A stretch of DNA of 64,000 nucleotides from DATJPW01 sp963752855 (GTDB taxonomy: Bacteria > Desulfobacterota > Desulfomonilia > Desulfomonilales > Desulfomonilaceae), in the NCBI GenBank assembly GCA_963752855.1, contig CAVVZX010000008.1:62001-126000 (forward strand). Direction: 5' to 3'. The position numbers and the translations under genes are program-made. Positions 28,677-38,239 of this stretch are shown here, piece after piece. The notes under the pieces are model-generated. The model searched no databases, was not told the DNA's origin, and saw only the letters and a program-made list of their open reading frames with translations. Positions within the stretch are counted from its first letter, which is position 1; every line of letters begins with the position of its first letter.

Positions 28677-29057
28677 TGCGAGGAAGCGGGAGCTTGCCGC
28701 AGAGGACGCAGGGAGGGAAAGAAGGAAGATGCGGGAACCCCTTGTCCGTCATTCCTGCGAAGGCAGGAATCGGAACGCCCGCTTTTGTGGCAACCATCGG
28801 CCCGGATCAGTCCGGCGACAGTCGCCCCCTCCGCAAAAAACTCCTATATGGCTGGCGGAACCACAAATGCGCGTTGTAGGGGCGACCTGCGGTCGCCCGG
28901 AATATGACAATCAAGTCTGTTATCACATCGATGCAGTGTAGGGGCGCATGGCGATGCGCCCTCTTCTGTCCCCCTTTTCTAAAGGGGGATTCGGGGGGAT
29001 TTTTGCACAGGCCCTACATGGCGAATCTCTCGTCTCGTGGCGAAAAGGAATTGAGAA
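28677..29057. repeat. Gene-free spacer composed of dispersed repeats
   Basis: Contains a GTCATTCCTGCGAAGGCAGGAATC module (28748-28771), the tail CAAAAAACTCCTATATGGCTG with GCGGAACC (28835-28862), a GTAGGGGCGACCTGCGGTCGCCC module (28876-28898) and CCCCCTTTTCTAAAGGGGGATTC (28969-28991). No gene supported. Confidence 0.65.
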
Positions 29058-29246
29058 ATGTATTTCCCCAGAATCGATCCGAACAAATGCAAGAATCACG
29101 GTGATTGTTTCAGAATATGCCCGGAGGACGTATTCGACATGGATGCTGAAAACCGGGTGACCGTAGCCAGGCCGGGTGATTGCACAAAATGTGACTCATG
29201 TGTAATCGTCTGCCCTGAAGACGCAATCACGGTCGATGAATTATGA
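29058..29246 (+). CDS. 2[4Fe-4S] ferredoxin
   Basis: Sixty-two residues with two cluster motifs: CKNHGDCFRICP and CTKCDSCVIVCP. This is the standard bacterial-type ferredoxin, an electron carrier. It has a GGAATTGAGAA-type weak ribosome binding site. It stands alone between a flavin enzyme and a kinase. Confidence 0.9.
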   Translation: MYFPRIDPNKCKNHGDCFRICPEDVFDMDAENRVTVARPGDCTKCDSCVIVCPEDAITVDEL

Positions 29247-29374
29247 TCCAAAATTTCTCTTCTTAGTTGGCGACTGTTGCGCGATAATCTAGTGCGCTCC
29301 TTCCCTTAATTTGCGTTCACGTCCTAGAACTATTGAATCTGCCTGAAACGTTCAGCCATAGAAGGGGGTTCGCT

Positions 29375-32108
29375 ATGGATGACCGGTCCAAAATCCAAGA
29401 ACCGCCTATCGACGAGCCGGAGGGTATGCGTCGAGGGGGCGCCTCGACCGATCTCCCGATTGTGGAAGAGTCGCTTCTCATCAAGACGGAAAGATTTCAG
29501 AAGATTTTCGATAACGCCTCATTGGCGATGATAATGATAGGCCGCGATGGGAAGTTCGAATACCTGAATTCGGGGTTTACCAAGCTTTTCGGTTACGGTC
29601 CGGAAGATGTGCCCGATGGCAGGAAATGGCTCAAACTCGCCTTTCCCGATCCTGAACACAGAAAAGAAGCTATTTCAGCATGGAAAGAGGACATGAAGGA
29701 GCCGGTGAGAAATGAGAACGCGGCCCCGGATTTTCACGGTCCAATGCAAGGATGGCAGCAAAAAGATCGTTCATTTCAGGCCGGTAAAGCTGGGCACTGG
29801 CGAAGATTTGATGACCTGCGAGGATATTACCGAACGCAGGATTGCAGAAATGCAGTTGATTCAGAGTGAGCAGAAGTATCGTACGCTGTTCGAGGAATCC
29901 AACGACGCGGTTTACATAACCACGCGTGAGGGCAAGCTGATTGACGCGAACCGAGCGTTCCTGGATCTGTTCGGCTATGCCCGGGACAAAGCCATCAATA
30001 TGGATATCCGCAACATATATTCAGATCCGTCCGATAGGGGCCAATTTCAACAACATATAGAACAACTCGGATTTGTCAAAGATTACGAAGTCAAATTCGT
30101 GACAAAAGATCGCATGGAGATCGAGTGCCTTCTAAATTCCACCCTGCGGATGAGCGCTGCGGGGGAAATCCTTGGTTACCAAGGAATCATCAGGGATGTA
30201 ACGAAACAAAAGAAAGCCGAGCGAGCGCTGAGAAAGCATGAAGAGACCTTGCGGGCCCTTTTGAATGCGACTACGGACATAGCGCTACTCGTGAACAAAG
30301 AGGGAGAGATTCTAGCCTTGAACCGGGAGTTCGCGTTGTCCGCAGGAAGACCGGCTGAAGAACTTATCGGGAAGTCTATTTTCGAGATTTCCGGTCCGGA
30401 AGGTGCCTGGAGAGCGACAACGATTTAATGAAATTATCCGGACCGGCAAGCCGGGCAGGCGAGAAGACATGGCAAGGGATGGAAGGATATACGACACCAG
30501 CGCATGGCCTGTGTTCGGAGCGGACGGCGCTGTCGAGGGAGTGGCTGCCTTTGCCCGAGATATTACGGAACGCAAACACGCGGAGGAAGAGCTTCGCACA
30601 TCGGAAGAGAAATATCGCAGTATCTTGGAAAACATAGCTGACGGTTATAATGAAGTGGACCTGAAAGGGAATCTTATCCTGGTCAATGATTCTTTGTGCG
30701 AGATAACGGGCTACAGCAGAGAAAGATTAATAGGCCTCAATTATCGCGAGTTCGTGGATGAAGCAAACGCCAAAAAGTTGTTCGAAGCTTACAATGAAGT
30801 CTATAAGACCGGCAAGGCCAATCGTGGCTTCTATTTCGAGATCACTCGAATGGACGGGTCGAAACGAAACTGTGTGGTGTCCATAAGTCTGATTAAGGAC
30901 TCTAACTGCGTGCCCTGCGGGTTCCGGGGGATTTTTCGTGACATCACGGATCAGCGCCGCCTTGAGGAACAACTTCGGCAAGCGGCGAAAATGGAAGCCA
31001 TCGGTCAATTGGCGGGAGGGATTGCCCATGATTTTAATAATATCCTCACAGCCATCATCGGGTATTCGGAGGCTTTGAGCCAACACATAGCAGAGGACGA
31101 TCCGTATCGGGACAAAGCGCTCAGGATAAACCGCGCCGCTGTCAGGGCCGCGAATTTGACCCGTCATCTGCTCGCCTTCAGTCGCAAACAAGTGCTGGAT
31201 CTAAAGCCCCTGGATCTGAACGAATTAATCGCCAATTTCGAAAAAATGCTGAAACCTTTAATTGGAGAACATATTGAAATCGTCATGAACCTGAGTCCAT
31301 CCGCGGGAAAGGTCATGTGTGATCCCGGACAGGTCGAGCAGATCCTGTTGAACCTAGCGGTCAATGCTCGCGACGCAATGCCGGCTGGCGGAAAACTGGT
31401 GATCGAGACTGCAAATGTCTTTTTGGACGATGATTATGCCCGAACGCGGTCTGAAGTCAAACCGGGCGCTTACGTCATGTTCGCAGTTTCCGATACCGGT
31501 TATGGAATGCAAGCTCAGACCCTGTCGCGGATATTCGATCCGTTTTTCACGACAAAATCGAGAGAAAAGGGCACAGGTCTGGGTCTCTCGACCACGTATG
31601 GGATTGTGAAACAGCACCGAGGCCATATTTCGGTTTACAGTGAGCCCGACCGAGGGACGACATTCAAGATCTACCTGCCTTTAGCAGAGGATGCCGCCGT
31701 TCCATCGAGGTCAGGATCCCGCGATCGGACGTCCGACTGGACGGCAACGAGACAATCCTCATTGTGGAGGACGAAGAACTGGTCAGGCAGTTAACTTCAG
31801 AAGCTTTGGAGGCTCTCGGCTACAAAGTTTTGGCAGCCGGCCACCCGGCCGAAGCTGTGAAGATGAGTGAGGAGTATCAAGGGGCCGTGCATCTGTTGCT
31901 CACTGATGTGGTGCTCCCTCAGATGGACGGCAAAAGACTGTTCGACTTATTGGCGCCTTTATTTCCTGAGATGCGAGTCCTTTACGTATCAGGGTACACC
32001 GAGAACGCTATTGTGCATCATGGAGTTTTGGAGCCGGGAGTGCAGTTTCTCCAGAAACCGTTCACCGTGGATGCGCTGGCAAGAAAAGTTCGCGAAATAT
32101 TGGATTAG
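29375..32108 (+). pseudogene. PAS-rich hybrid histidine kinase with receiver, frameshifted
   Basis: ATG 29375 (MDDRSKIQEPP) starts a soluble kinase. PAS units begin near 29490 (FDNASLAMIMIGRDG), 29880 (FEESNDAVYITTREG), 30245 and 30610 (ILENIADGYNEVD). HisKA is AGGIAHDFNNILTAIIGYSE. The ATPase has NLAVNARDAMP, DTGYGM and GTGLGLSTTYGIVKQH, and the receiver has LIVEDEE, LLLTDVVLPQMDG and FLQKPF. Frame changes near 29715, 30410 and 31760. No TM helix, so it senses an intracellular signal. Same type as the 9.9-12.9 kb kinase. Confidence 0.8.
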
Positions 32109-32344
32109 GAGACCATCCTTTAAATTCTTTGAATCATCATGTTTCGTGATATCGTGAACGGAAACAGCGTTAAAGTGGAGAAGATCTATTATGGAGACGA
32201 TCGGTTCGGGGGACCTGTATATGCTGGTTCCCCGTAAGCTGAAGACGGATTGAGATGACCACAAAGACTGAGGGTTACCGGGAAAGCGATTCGGCTTTGT
32301 GCCCCGGCAATCCAGGTCCAAATCCCCATAAGGAGGTCGTGGCG

Positions 32345-33577
32345 ATGTGCAGGAAGTTTTTGGCAGGGATGTTAGTTCTAAGTTTCGTCGTATGGGCGGG
32401 CAGTGTTGTGGCGCAAGATACATTGAAAATAGGGGCGCCTCAGCCAATGACCGGTCCGGACGCTCCCTTCGGCGACAAATTTAAGAAGGCCTACACTCTG
32501 GCGGTCGAAGAAATAAACGCCGCCGGCGGAGTGAACGGCAAGAAGATCGAGGTCGTCATCGAGGACCATCAGGCCAAGAACCCCTTGGCGGCTACAGTCA
32601 CCGAGAAGCTTATCGCACAAAACAAGGTGCTGGTTCTGACCGGCGGTCGAGCTTCCGGACAGGCGGTCGAAATTGCATCAGTGGCTCAGCGGCTCAAATG
32701 TCCGTATGTGGTGGACCATCCCTCTGCTGATATAATCACCGCAAAAGGGTTTGAGTGGGTATTTCGTGACAATCCTACGGGCACAATTTATCCGCAGGCA
32801 TTCAACAAGTTTATCAGCGATGTCCAGGGCGCCATGCCCAAGTCCGCTGCGGTGGTCTACGACAACACCGTTTTCGGCAAGAGTATAGCTGGTTCCGCTA
32901 TAGCGTTTTTGAAGTCAAAAAACGTGCCTATAGTCAATGATGAGGCTTATTCGGTCAATACTCTGGATTTCAAGCCCGTGATGACCAAAGTAAAGGGTCA
33001 GAATCCGGACTTCCTGCTTATGGTGGCGGTGTCAACCACTGACGCCATTCTTCTGACTCGTCACGCCAAAGAGATGGGGGTGGCGCCGCGGGCCTTTGTT
33101 GGATTCGGGGGCGGATTCGGTGTGGCGGATTTTGCCAATGAGCTGGGGCCGTTGTCCGAAAACGTCTTCTCCTCGGCGGCTTGGTCGGGCAATCCCAACG
33201 ATCCGAAGACTAAAGCTTTCTACGAGAAATTTCACAAGACTTATGGAATCTACCCGAAAGAGCACGAAGTGGAAGGTTACGCCATCATCTATATCATAGC
33301 TGACGCCATGAAGCGGGCCAACTTGACGGGCGATGTGGTTAAGGACCGTGAGGCGATACGAGAGGCGCTGCTCAAGACCGATATGACGACGGTCTTCGGT
33401 AAGGTGAAGTTCGGGAATTGGGAAGGCCCATTGGGGGACAAGTATACCAATCAGAACATCTATTCGCCCGAACATTCGGTATTGGCCCAGTGGCGTGGCG
33501 GCAAGCTGCTCAACGTGTATCCCAAAGCTAACGCCGAGGTGGAGTGCATTTTTCCGGACCCGACGGTAAAACGTTAG
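32345..33577 (+). CDS. livK: Branched-chain amino acid-type ABC transporter, periplasmic binding protein
   Basis: AAGGAGG (32330-32336) sets the ATG at 32345. A Sec signal peptide (MLVLSFVVWAGSVVAQ) is followed by IGAPQPMTGPDAPFGDKF and NAAGGVNGKKIEVVIEDH, the Peripla_BP_6 pattern. The length is 410 residues. It heads an intact livKHMGF cassette. Ligands of this family include branched amino acids, amides and aromatic acids, so the exact substrate is open. Confidence 0.9.
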   Translation: MCRKFLAGMLVLSFVVWAGSVVAQDTLKIGAPQPMTGPDAPFGDKFKKAYTLAVEEINAAGGVNGKKIEVVIEDHQAKNPLAATVTEKLIAQNKVLVLTGGRASGQAVEIASVAQRLKCPYVVDHPSADIITAKGFEWVFRDNPTGTIYPQAFNKFISDVQGAMPKSAAVVYDNTVFGKSIAGSAIAFLKSKNVPIVNDEAYSVNTLDFKPVMTKVKGQNPDFLLMVAVSTTDAILLTRHAKEMGVAPRAFVGFGGGFGVADFANELGPLSENVFSSAAWSGNPNDPKTKAFYEKFHKTYGIYPKEHEVEGYAIIYIIADAMKRANLTGDVVKDREAIREALLKTDMTTVFGKVKFGNWEGPLGDKYTNQNIYSPEHSVLAQWRGGKLLNVYPKANAEVECIFPDPTVKR

Positions 33578-33599
33578 AGGGCAGGTGAGTGCATAGGTG

Positions 33600-33757
33600 T
33601 TAACCTAAGATCCGTAGGGGCAGACCTATGTGTCTGCCCTGGGCGGACACGCAGGTTCGCCCCGTACAGAAGAAATCCCCCCTACCCCCTTTAGTAAAGG
33701 GGGATCAAAGTCCCCCTTTTTTAAAGGGGGATTTAGGGGGATTTTTAAAGGGGGATT
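33600..33757. repeat. Composite repeat between livK and livH
   Basis: GTAGGGGCAGACCTATGTGTCTGCCC with CGCCCCGTAC (33614-33665) is the same module as at 18098-18150. It is followed by two CCCCCTTTA/GTAAAGGGGGAT units (33676-33757). The repeats interrupt the operon between the binding protein and permease, where differential expression of livK is common. Confidence 0.7.
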
Positions 33758-33772
33758 AAGCAGAAGTATCTC

Positions 33773-34639
33773 ATGGAAACGCTGGTACAAAGCATCGTAA
33801 GCGGTTTGCTCACAGGTTCTCTGTACGCCATGATCGGCGTGGGCCTGACCATCGTCTTCGGCGTAATGCGCATCATCAATATGGCTCACGGGGACATGGT
33901 GATGTTGGGAATGTACGGGGCATTCTGGGCCCATACCGCCTGGAAAATGGACCCTTTTCTTTCCATCATTCTATGGGTGCCCGCCGGCTTTCTGGGCGGG
34001 CTGCTCATTTTCCGGTTTTTGCTAAAGAAGATAGTCCCGGGCGGTGAATTAAACACGCTGCTGTATACCGCGGGATTGTCGCTCTTCGTGGCGAACCTTG
34101 CTCTTCTCATATGGACGGGTGATTACCGCACGATCAAACTGCCTTATGCGATGATGCCCTTGAGGCCCCTGGGCATCGCAGTGCCCATCCCATTGGCCAT
34201 CGCTTTTTGTTTGGCGATCTTGGTAACTGCCGCTCTCTACTGGCTTCTGGCGCATACCGACATCGGGCGCGCCATCAGGGCCACGAGTCAAGAGCCGGAA
34301 GCGGCCGCTCTCATGGGCATCAGCGTGGATCGCGTCTCCATGATTACTTTTGGTCTCGGGACGGCCCTGGCTTGCGGCGCGGGGGTGCTCCTCGCTCCCT
34401 CACTTTACCTCTATCCTACTGTAGGCGAGATCCTTGTCGTCAAATGCTTTGTGATCGTGGTCCTGGGCGGCTTGGGATCAGTTCCGGGGGCCATAGCCGG
34501 GGGGCTGATTTTGGGACTCGCGGAATCATTGGGCGCGGTTTACGTATCGGTTCCTTATAAAGACGCGATCGGTTTTGTCATCTTCCTCCTCGTGCTGCTG
34601 TTCAGACCCGCGGGTCTTTTGGGGGAGGGTAAGTCATGA
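33773..34639 (+). CDS. livH: LIV-type ABC transporter permease
   Basis: 288 residues, about eight TM helices, with VSGLLTGSLYAMIGVGLTIVFGVMRIINMAHGD, the conserved LivH N-terminal signature, and the coupling helix region RAIRATSQEPEAAALMGI. Stop overlaps the next start (ATGA). Forms the transmembrane channel with LivM. Confidence 0.95.
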   Translation: METLVQSIVSGLLTGSLYAMIGVGLTIVFGVMRIINMAHGDMVMLGMYGAFWAHTAWKMDPFLSIILWVPAGFLGGLLIFRFLLKKIVPGGELNTLLYTAGLSLFVANLALLIWTGDYRTIKLPYAMMPLRPLGIAVPIPLAIAFCLAILVTAALYWLLAHTDIGRAIRATSQEPEAAALMGISVDRVSMITFGLGTALACGAGVLLAPSLYLYPTVGEILVVKCFVIVVLGGLGSVPGAIAGGLILGLAESLGAVYVSVPYKDAIGFVIFLLVLLFRPAGLLGEGKS

Positions 34640-35595
34640 AATTTATCGGGCTGGCCGTTGCATTGGCAGCAGTAGTGGCCGCTCCGTGGGTTATCACGGA
34701 CCCCTTTTACATACATTTGATGATTATGGTCCTCATGTGGACAGTGCTGGGAGCGGCCTGGAACATCCTGGGAGGGTTCGCTGGGCAGGTCTCCTTCGGC
34801 CACTCGGCTTTCCTTGGGGCCGGGGCTTACACGACCATGTTACTGTATCTTAGACTGGGCCTACCGCCCTGGTATGGTATCGTGCTGGCCGGAGTGGTTG
34901 CGGCTCTGATTGCCGTGCCGATAGGGCTGATCTGTTTTCGGCTCCGCGGGCCTTATTTCGCGCTTTCGACTTTGGCGGTGGCTGAAATCATTCGATTAGT
35001 CGCTCTAAACTGGGAATCGCTGACTGACGGCCCGGTGGGGCTCCTGATCACCACTTTACCGCCGGTAACTTTCGCGGGGAGTCCGATCAATTGGGAGAGT
35101 AAGACCCCTTTCTATTATATTGGCGCAATAATCGCGACAGTAGCTTTGGCTGTTACCTGGGCGCTTTCTCGTAGCAGGCTGGGCGCATACGTCTTGGCGA
35201 TCAGCGAAGATATTGATAGCGCTGAAGCCCTGGGGATCAACACCGTCCAAGCAAGAGTATCCGCTCTGGCTCTCTCAGCCTTCTTAGCCGGCGCGGCGGG
35301 CGGCTTCTACGCTATGTACTTCCGATACATCGATCCGGATGCCGTTTTCAGCATCGCTCTTTCGGTGGAAATGGTTTTCATACCCGTGGTGGGCGGTTTG
35401 ACCACAGTAGTCGGCCCGCTGATCGGCGCAATATTTCTCGTTTCGCTTGGGGAAACCTTCCGGACGCATTTCATGTGGGGCCACTTGATTTTTTACGGCC
35501 TTTTCATGATGCTGGCCATCCGGTACATGCCGGAAGGCATTTGGGGCAAGCTGCGCCTCATGGTTGAAAGCAGGCTGGGGGTGAGAAATGGCTGA
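34636..35595 (+). CDS. livM: LIV-type ABC transporter permease
   Basis: 319 residues with about ten TM segments. Conserved: NILGGFAGQVSFGHSAFLGAGAY, RLRGPYFALSTLAVAEI and EDIDSAEALGINTVQARVSAL, the ABC-coupling loop. Translationally coupled on both sides (ATGA overlap upstream, 8-nt overlap downstream). Intact. Confidence 0.95.
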   Translation: MKFIGLAVALAAVVAAPWVITDPFYIHLMIMVLMWTVLGAAWNILGGFAGQVSFGHSAFLGAGAYTTMLLYLRLGLPPWYGIVLAGVVAALIAVPIGLICFRLRGPYFALSTLAVAEIIRLVALNWESLTDGPVGLLITTLPPVTFAGSPINWESKTPFYYIGAIIATVALAVTWALSRSRLGAYVLAISEDIDSAEALGINTVQARVSALALSAFLAGAAGGFYAMYFRYIDPDAVFSIALSVEMVFIPVVGGLTTVVGPLIGAIFLVSLGETFRTHFMWGHLIFYGLFMMLAIRYMPEGIWGKLRLMVESRLGVRNG

Positions 35596-36328
35596 GGTCA
35601 TGCTCGAGGTGAAAGATCTTACGAAGACCTTCGGGGGCCTGCGAGCTGTGACCGATCTGTCCTTCACAGTGGAAAAAGGATCTATCATCGGCCTCATCGG
35701 GCCTAATGGAGCGGGCAAGACTACCGTATTCAATTTAGTCACGGGTTTCTTGCCGCCCACCTCGGGACAGATGAGTCTTCAAGGTGAGAACCTGGTCGGG
35801 CTCAAGCCTTATGCGGTCACCCGAAAAGGAGTCGCTCGGACGTTCCAGATCGTCAAACCGTTTCGGAAGCTAAGCGTCCTGGAAAACGTGACATTGGCCG
35901 CATTTCTGCGCTTCCCGTTGCGTCGCCAGGCCGAAGCTGAGGCGGCCCGTGTGCTTGAGAAAATCGGACTGGAAAGTAAGGCCAAGGCCCTCGCCAATGA
36001 CCTTACTCTGATTGATCAAAAAAAATTGGAAATTGCCCGAGCGGTGGCTACCGGCCCCAAATTGCTGCTACTGGACGAGCCGATGGGAGGGCTCAATGCC
36101 ACGGAGATAGACCAGGCCGCCCGCTTAATCACCAATATTTGTCAGGATGGAGTGACCATCATCTGGGTGGAACACGTGCTCAGGGCCATAATGAACACTT
36201 CCCATCGAGTGATAGTAATAAACTACGGCGCGAAAATCGCGGACGGGACCCCTCAAGAAGTGGTGGAGAACCCGGACGTCATCGCCGCCTATCTCGGTAA
36301 GCGAGCGAAGCCTCATGCTGCGGATTGA
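35588..36328 (+). CDS. livG: LIV-type ABC transporter ATPase
   Basis: 246 residues. Walker A GPNGAGKTT, the LivG-typical ARTFQIVKPFRKLSVLENV Q-loop, the degenerate signature TLIDQKKLEIARA in place of LSGGQ (normal for LivG), Walker B LLLLDEPMGGLN, and H-loop in WVEHVLRAIM. Overlaps livF by 14 nt. Confidence 0.95.
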   Translation: MAEVMLEVKDLTKTFGGLRAVTDLSFTVEKGSIIGLIGPNGAGKTTVFNLVTGFLPPTSGQMSLQGENLVGLKPYAVTRKGVARTFQIVKPFRKLSVLENVTLAAFLRFPLRRQAEAEAARVLEKIGLESKAKALANDLTLIDQKKLEIARAVATGPKLLLLDEPMGGLNATEIDQAARLITNICQDGVTIIWVEHVLRAIMNTSHRVIVINYGAKIADGTPQEVVENPDVIAAYLGKRAKPHAAD

Positions 36329-37016
36329 AAACCTCCAGGTGGCTTACGGTAAAGTGCAGGCGCTGTGGGGCGTCTCTCTTAGCATTGACGCGGGTCAGAT
36401 CGTGGCGCTGGTCGGGGCCAACGGCGCGGGAAAGACCTCCCTGCTGAAGACTATTTCCGGACTTATCAAGCCGGTGAGCGGTTCCATTATCTTTGACGGC
36501 GCCCCGCTGGAACAGGCCGCTCCGACCCAGATCGTGCGTCTCGGCCTGATTCAGGTGCCGGAGGGTCGGAAGCTCTTCCCGGAAATGTCGGTCTTGGAGA
36601 ACCTGTTACTGGGCGCATACCTCACGCCGGTGGGTCAACGTGAAGAGAGATTGGAACAGGTATTCAGTATTTTCCCTGTTCTTAAGGGACGCCGAAGCCA
36701 ACTTGCCGGCACTTTATCCGGCGGCGAGCAACAGATGGTGGCCATCGGACGTGGTCTCATGGCTGCGCCGAAACTTCTCATGCTGGACGAGCCTTCGCTT
36801 GGCCTGTCTCCCTTTCTGGTGGAAGAGATGTTCCGGGTTGTCGAGGAAGTGAACCGGCTGGGGATGACAATTCTTTTGGTGGAACAGAATACTGAACACG
36901 CTTTGTCCATAGCGCATCAGGGCTTTGTTATGGAGTCGGGCCGAATCGCGCTGTCCGGCTCGGGCAGCGAACTTTTGGCCAATCCTGATGTTAGGAAGGC
37001 TTACCTGGGGCTTTAG
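36315..37016 (+). CDS. livF: LIV-type ABC transporter ATPase
   Basis: 233 residues with Walker A GANGAGKTS, RLGLIQVPEGRKLFPEMSV, signature LSGGEQQM, Walker B LLMLDEPSLGLSP and H-loop VEQNTEHALS. The 3' 126 nt (36891-37016) have a decayed relative at 37791-37918, beyond a toxin-antitoxin module. Confidence 0.95.
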   Translation: MLRIENLQVAYGKVQALWGVSLSIDAGQIVALVGANGAGKTSLLKTISGLIKPVSGSIIFDGAPLEQAAPTQIVRLGLIQVPEGRKLFPEMSVLENLLLGAYLTPVGQREERLEQVFSIFPVLKGRRSQLAGTLSGGEQQMVAIGRGLMAAPKLLMLDEPSLGLSPFLVEEMFRVVEEVNRLGMTILLVEQNTEHALSIAHQGFVMESGRIALSGSGSELLANPDVRKAYLGL

Positions 37017-37019
37017 ATC

Positions 37020-37113
37020 CCGTAGGATGCGGTGATCCCGCCAGAGCGGGAGAACCGCATCGCTCGCGGTCTTTTCTCGACCGATGCGGTTCGCTCCGGT
37101 GCGCCACATCCTA
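37020..37113. repeat. GTAGGATGCGGTGA...ATCCTAC inverted module
   Basis: CCGTAGGATGCGGTGATCCC at one end and GCGCCACATCCTACC at the other, with AACCGCATCGC and GATGCGGTTCGC inside, form a nested inverted repeat. A related half is at 50397-50428. It follows livF directly and may also stop transcription. Confidence 0.6.
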
Positions 37114-37209
37114 CCTTGCTGAAAGCGACGCCGAATTATCTACATCAGCGCATTTGACCCCTGAGCATTGTGTGATAAACTGCATTCAGGAACCTAGGAG
37201 GCGCCGGCC

Positions 37210-37467
37210 ATGATTGAATCTACTCAAACCTGTGCACGAGACGATATTCAGTCGGCCCTGGATCGAGCCGCGGGTAATAAAGAACGGGTGAGGGTTGTGT
37301 GCGACGGCCGAGAGATCGCCGCTGTTATACCGCTCGAGGACCTGGAATTACTCGAGGAACTGGAAGACCGATTGGATGTGCTGGAGGCCCTTGACGCAAT
37401 TGCGGAAGCTAAGCGAGAGGGTGGTACCATACCGTGGCAAGAGTTCAAGAAACAATTAGATCTCTGA
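37210..37467 (+). CDS. Phd/YefM-type antitoxin
   Basis: 85 residues after AGGAGG (37196-37201). The Phd fold is VRVVCDGREIAAVIPLEDLELLEELEDR, then an acidic helix. Together with the downstream gene (9-nt gap) it makes a complete toxin-antitoxin operon inserted between livF and a livF relic. Confidence 0.85.
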   Translation: MIESTQTCARDDIQSALDRAAGNKERVRVVCDGREIAAVIPLEDLELLEELEDRLDVLEALDAIAEAKREGGTIPWQEFKKQLDL

Positions 37468-37476
37468 CAAACAACT

Positions 37477-37743
37477 ATGGAATACCGAACTCTCATCCTG
37501 CCAAGAGCTCAACGCCAGATTTCATCCCTTCCTCTCCAAACCAGACAACGAATCAGCGAAGCTATTGATTCCCTTGAAAAGGCCCCCAGGCCCTCAGGCG
37601 TGAAGAAATTAAAGGGCGCCGAAGACCTTTATCGAATTCGGGTTGGAGATTATCGAATTATCTATGCTATCCAAGACGAGATGCTACTTGTCACGGTAGT
37701 CGATACCGGACATCGAAGGAATGTGTACCGGAGACACTCGTAG
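37477..37743 (+). CDS. RelE/ParE-family toxin
   Basis: 88 residues: YRTLILPRAQRQISSLP, GVKKLKGAEDLYRIRVGDYRIIYAI and VVDTGHRRNVY, the complete RelE motif set. Intact. A paralogue of the 25.6 kb toxin by architecture. Confidence 0.9.
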   Translation: MEYRTLILPRAQRQISSLPLQTRQRISEAIDSLEKAPRPSGVKKLKGAEDLYRIRVGDYRIIYAIQDEMLLVTVVDTGHRRNVYRRHS

Positions 37744-37790
37744 AAACAATCTCTTTCCCAGGCTCGAGCCTGAAGACCGCATCGCCACTG

Positions 37791-37918
37791 GACCGAACAT
37801 GCTTTGTCCATAGCGCATAAGGGATTTGTTATGGAATCGGGCCGGATCGCGTTTATCAGGGACAGGCAGCGAACTTTTGGCCAATCCTGATGTTAGAAGG
37901 GCGTATCTGGGGCTTTAA
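37791..37918 (+). pseudogene. Relic of a livF 3' end
   Basis: The sequence corresponds over its whole length to 36891-37016 of livF, from (A)CNGAACA-GCTTTGTCCATAGC through AACTTTTGGCCAATCCTGAT to the stop. Most differences are at third codon positions (GGC/GGA, GAG/GAA, CGA/CGG, TAC/TAT), and two inserted bases break the frame. This means it is an old paralogue under past selection, not a fresh duplication. Confidence 0.8.
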
Positions 37919-38239
37919 CCCGAGCAAAAGTGATCTCACGGAAGAAACGGACATGGGAACAATATGGCTTTCCATGTTCTGAAGAACTGTCCAGCGGAAC
38001 TGGCGCTATGGCTGCTTTTGAAGGCTTTCTCTTGACCGCCTGCTTCGATGCTGCATTTTTGGCCCATACGGTCATGAAGCTTTCAAGAAACATTCTCCCG
38101 TTGCTGCAGTGGCAAGCGAGCCATCGAATCTTCCCGCGTTTTGAATTGTCCGCCAATTCACTAATTGCCAGGTTGATTTTGAAAAACCCGAAATGGCAAG
38201 ACCGCCGCATAATTCCGGTTCATATCGGCTTACTTTTCG
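37919..38239. other. Stretch without a recognisable gene
   Basis: Both strands are open for about 100 codons but neither translation resembles a known family or has a ribosome binding site. It ends in a reverse copy of the CCGGAATTATGCGGCGGTCTTG repeat at 38187-38218. Confidence 0.4.

Noticed and set aside
33676..33757. CRISPR-like short repeats
   Set aside because: The CCCCCT units are dispersed singly or in pairs and lack equal-size spacers; no array exists in the window.
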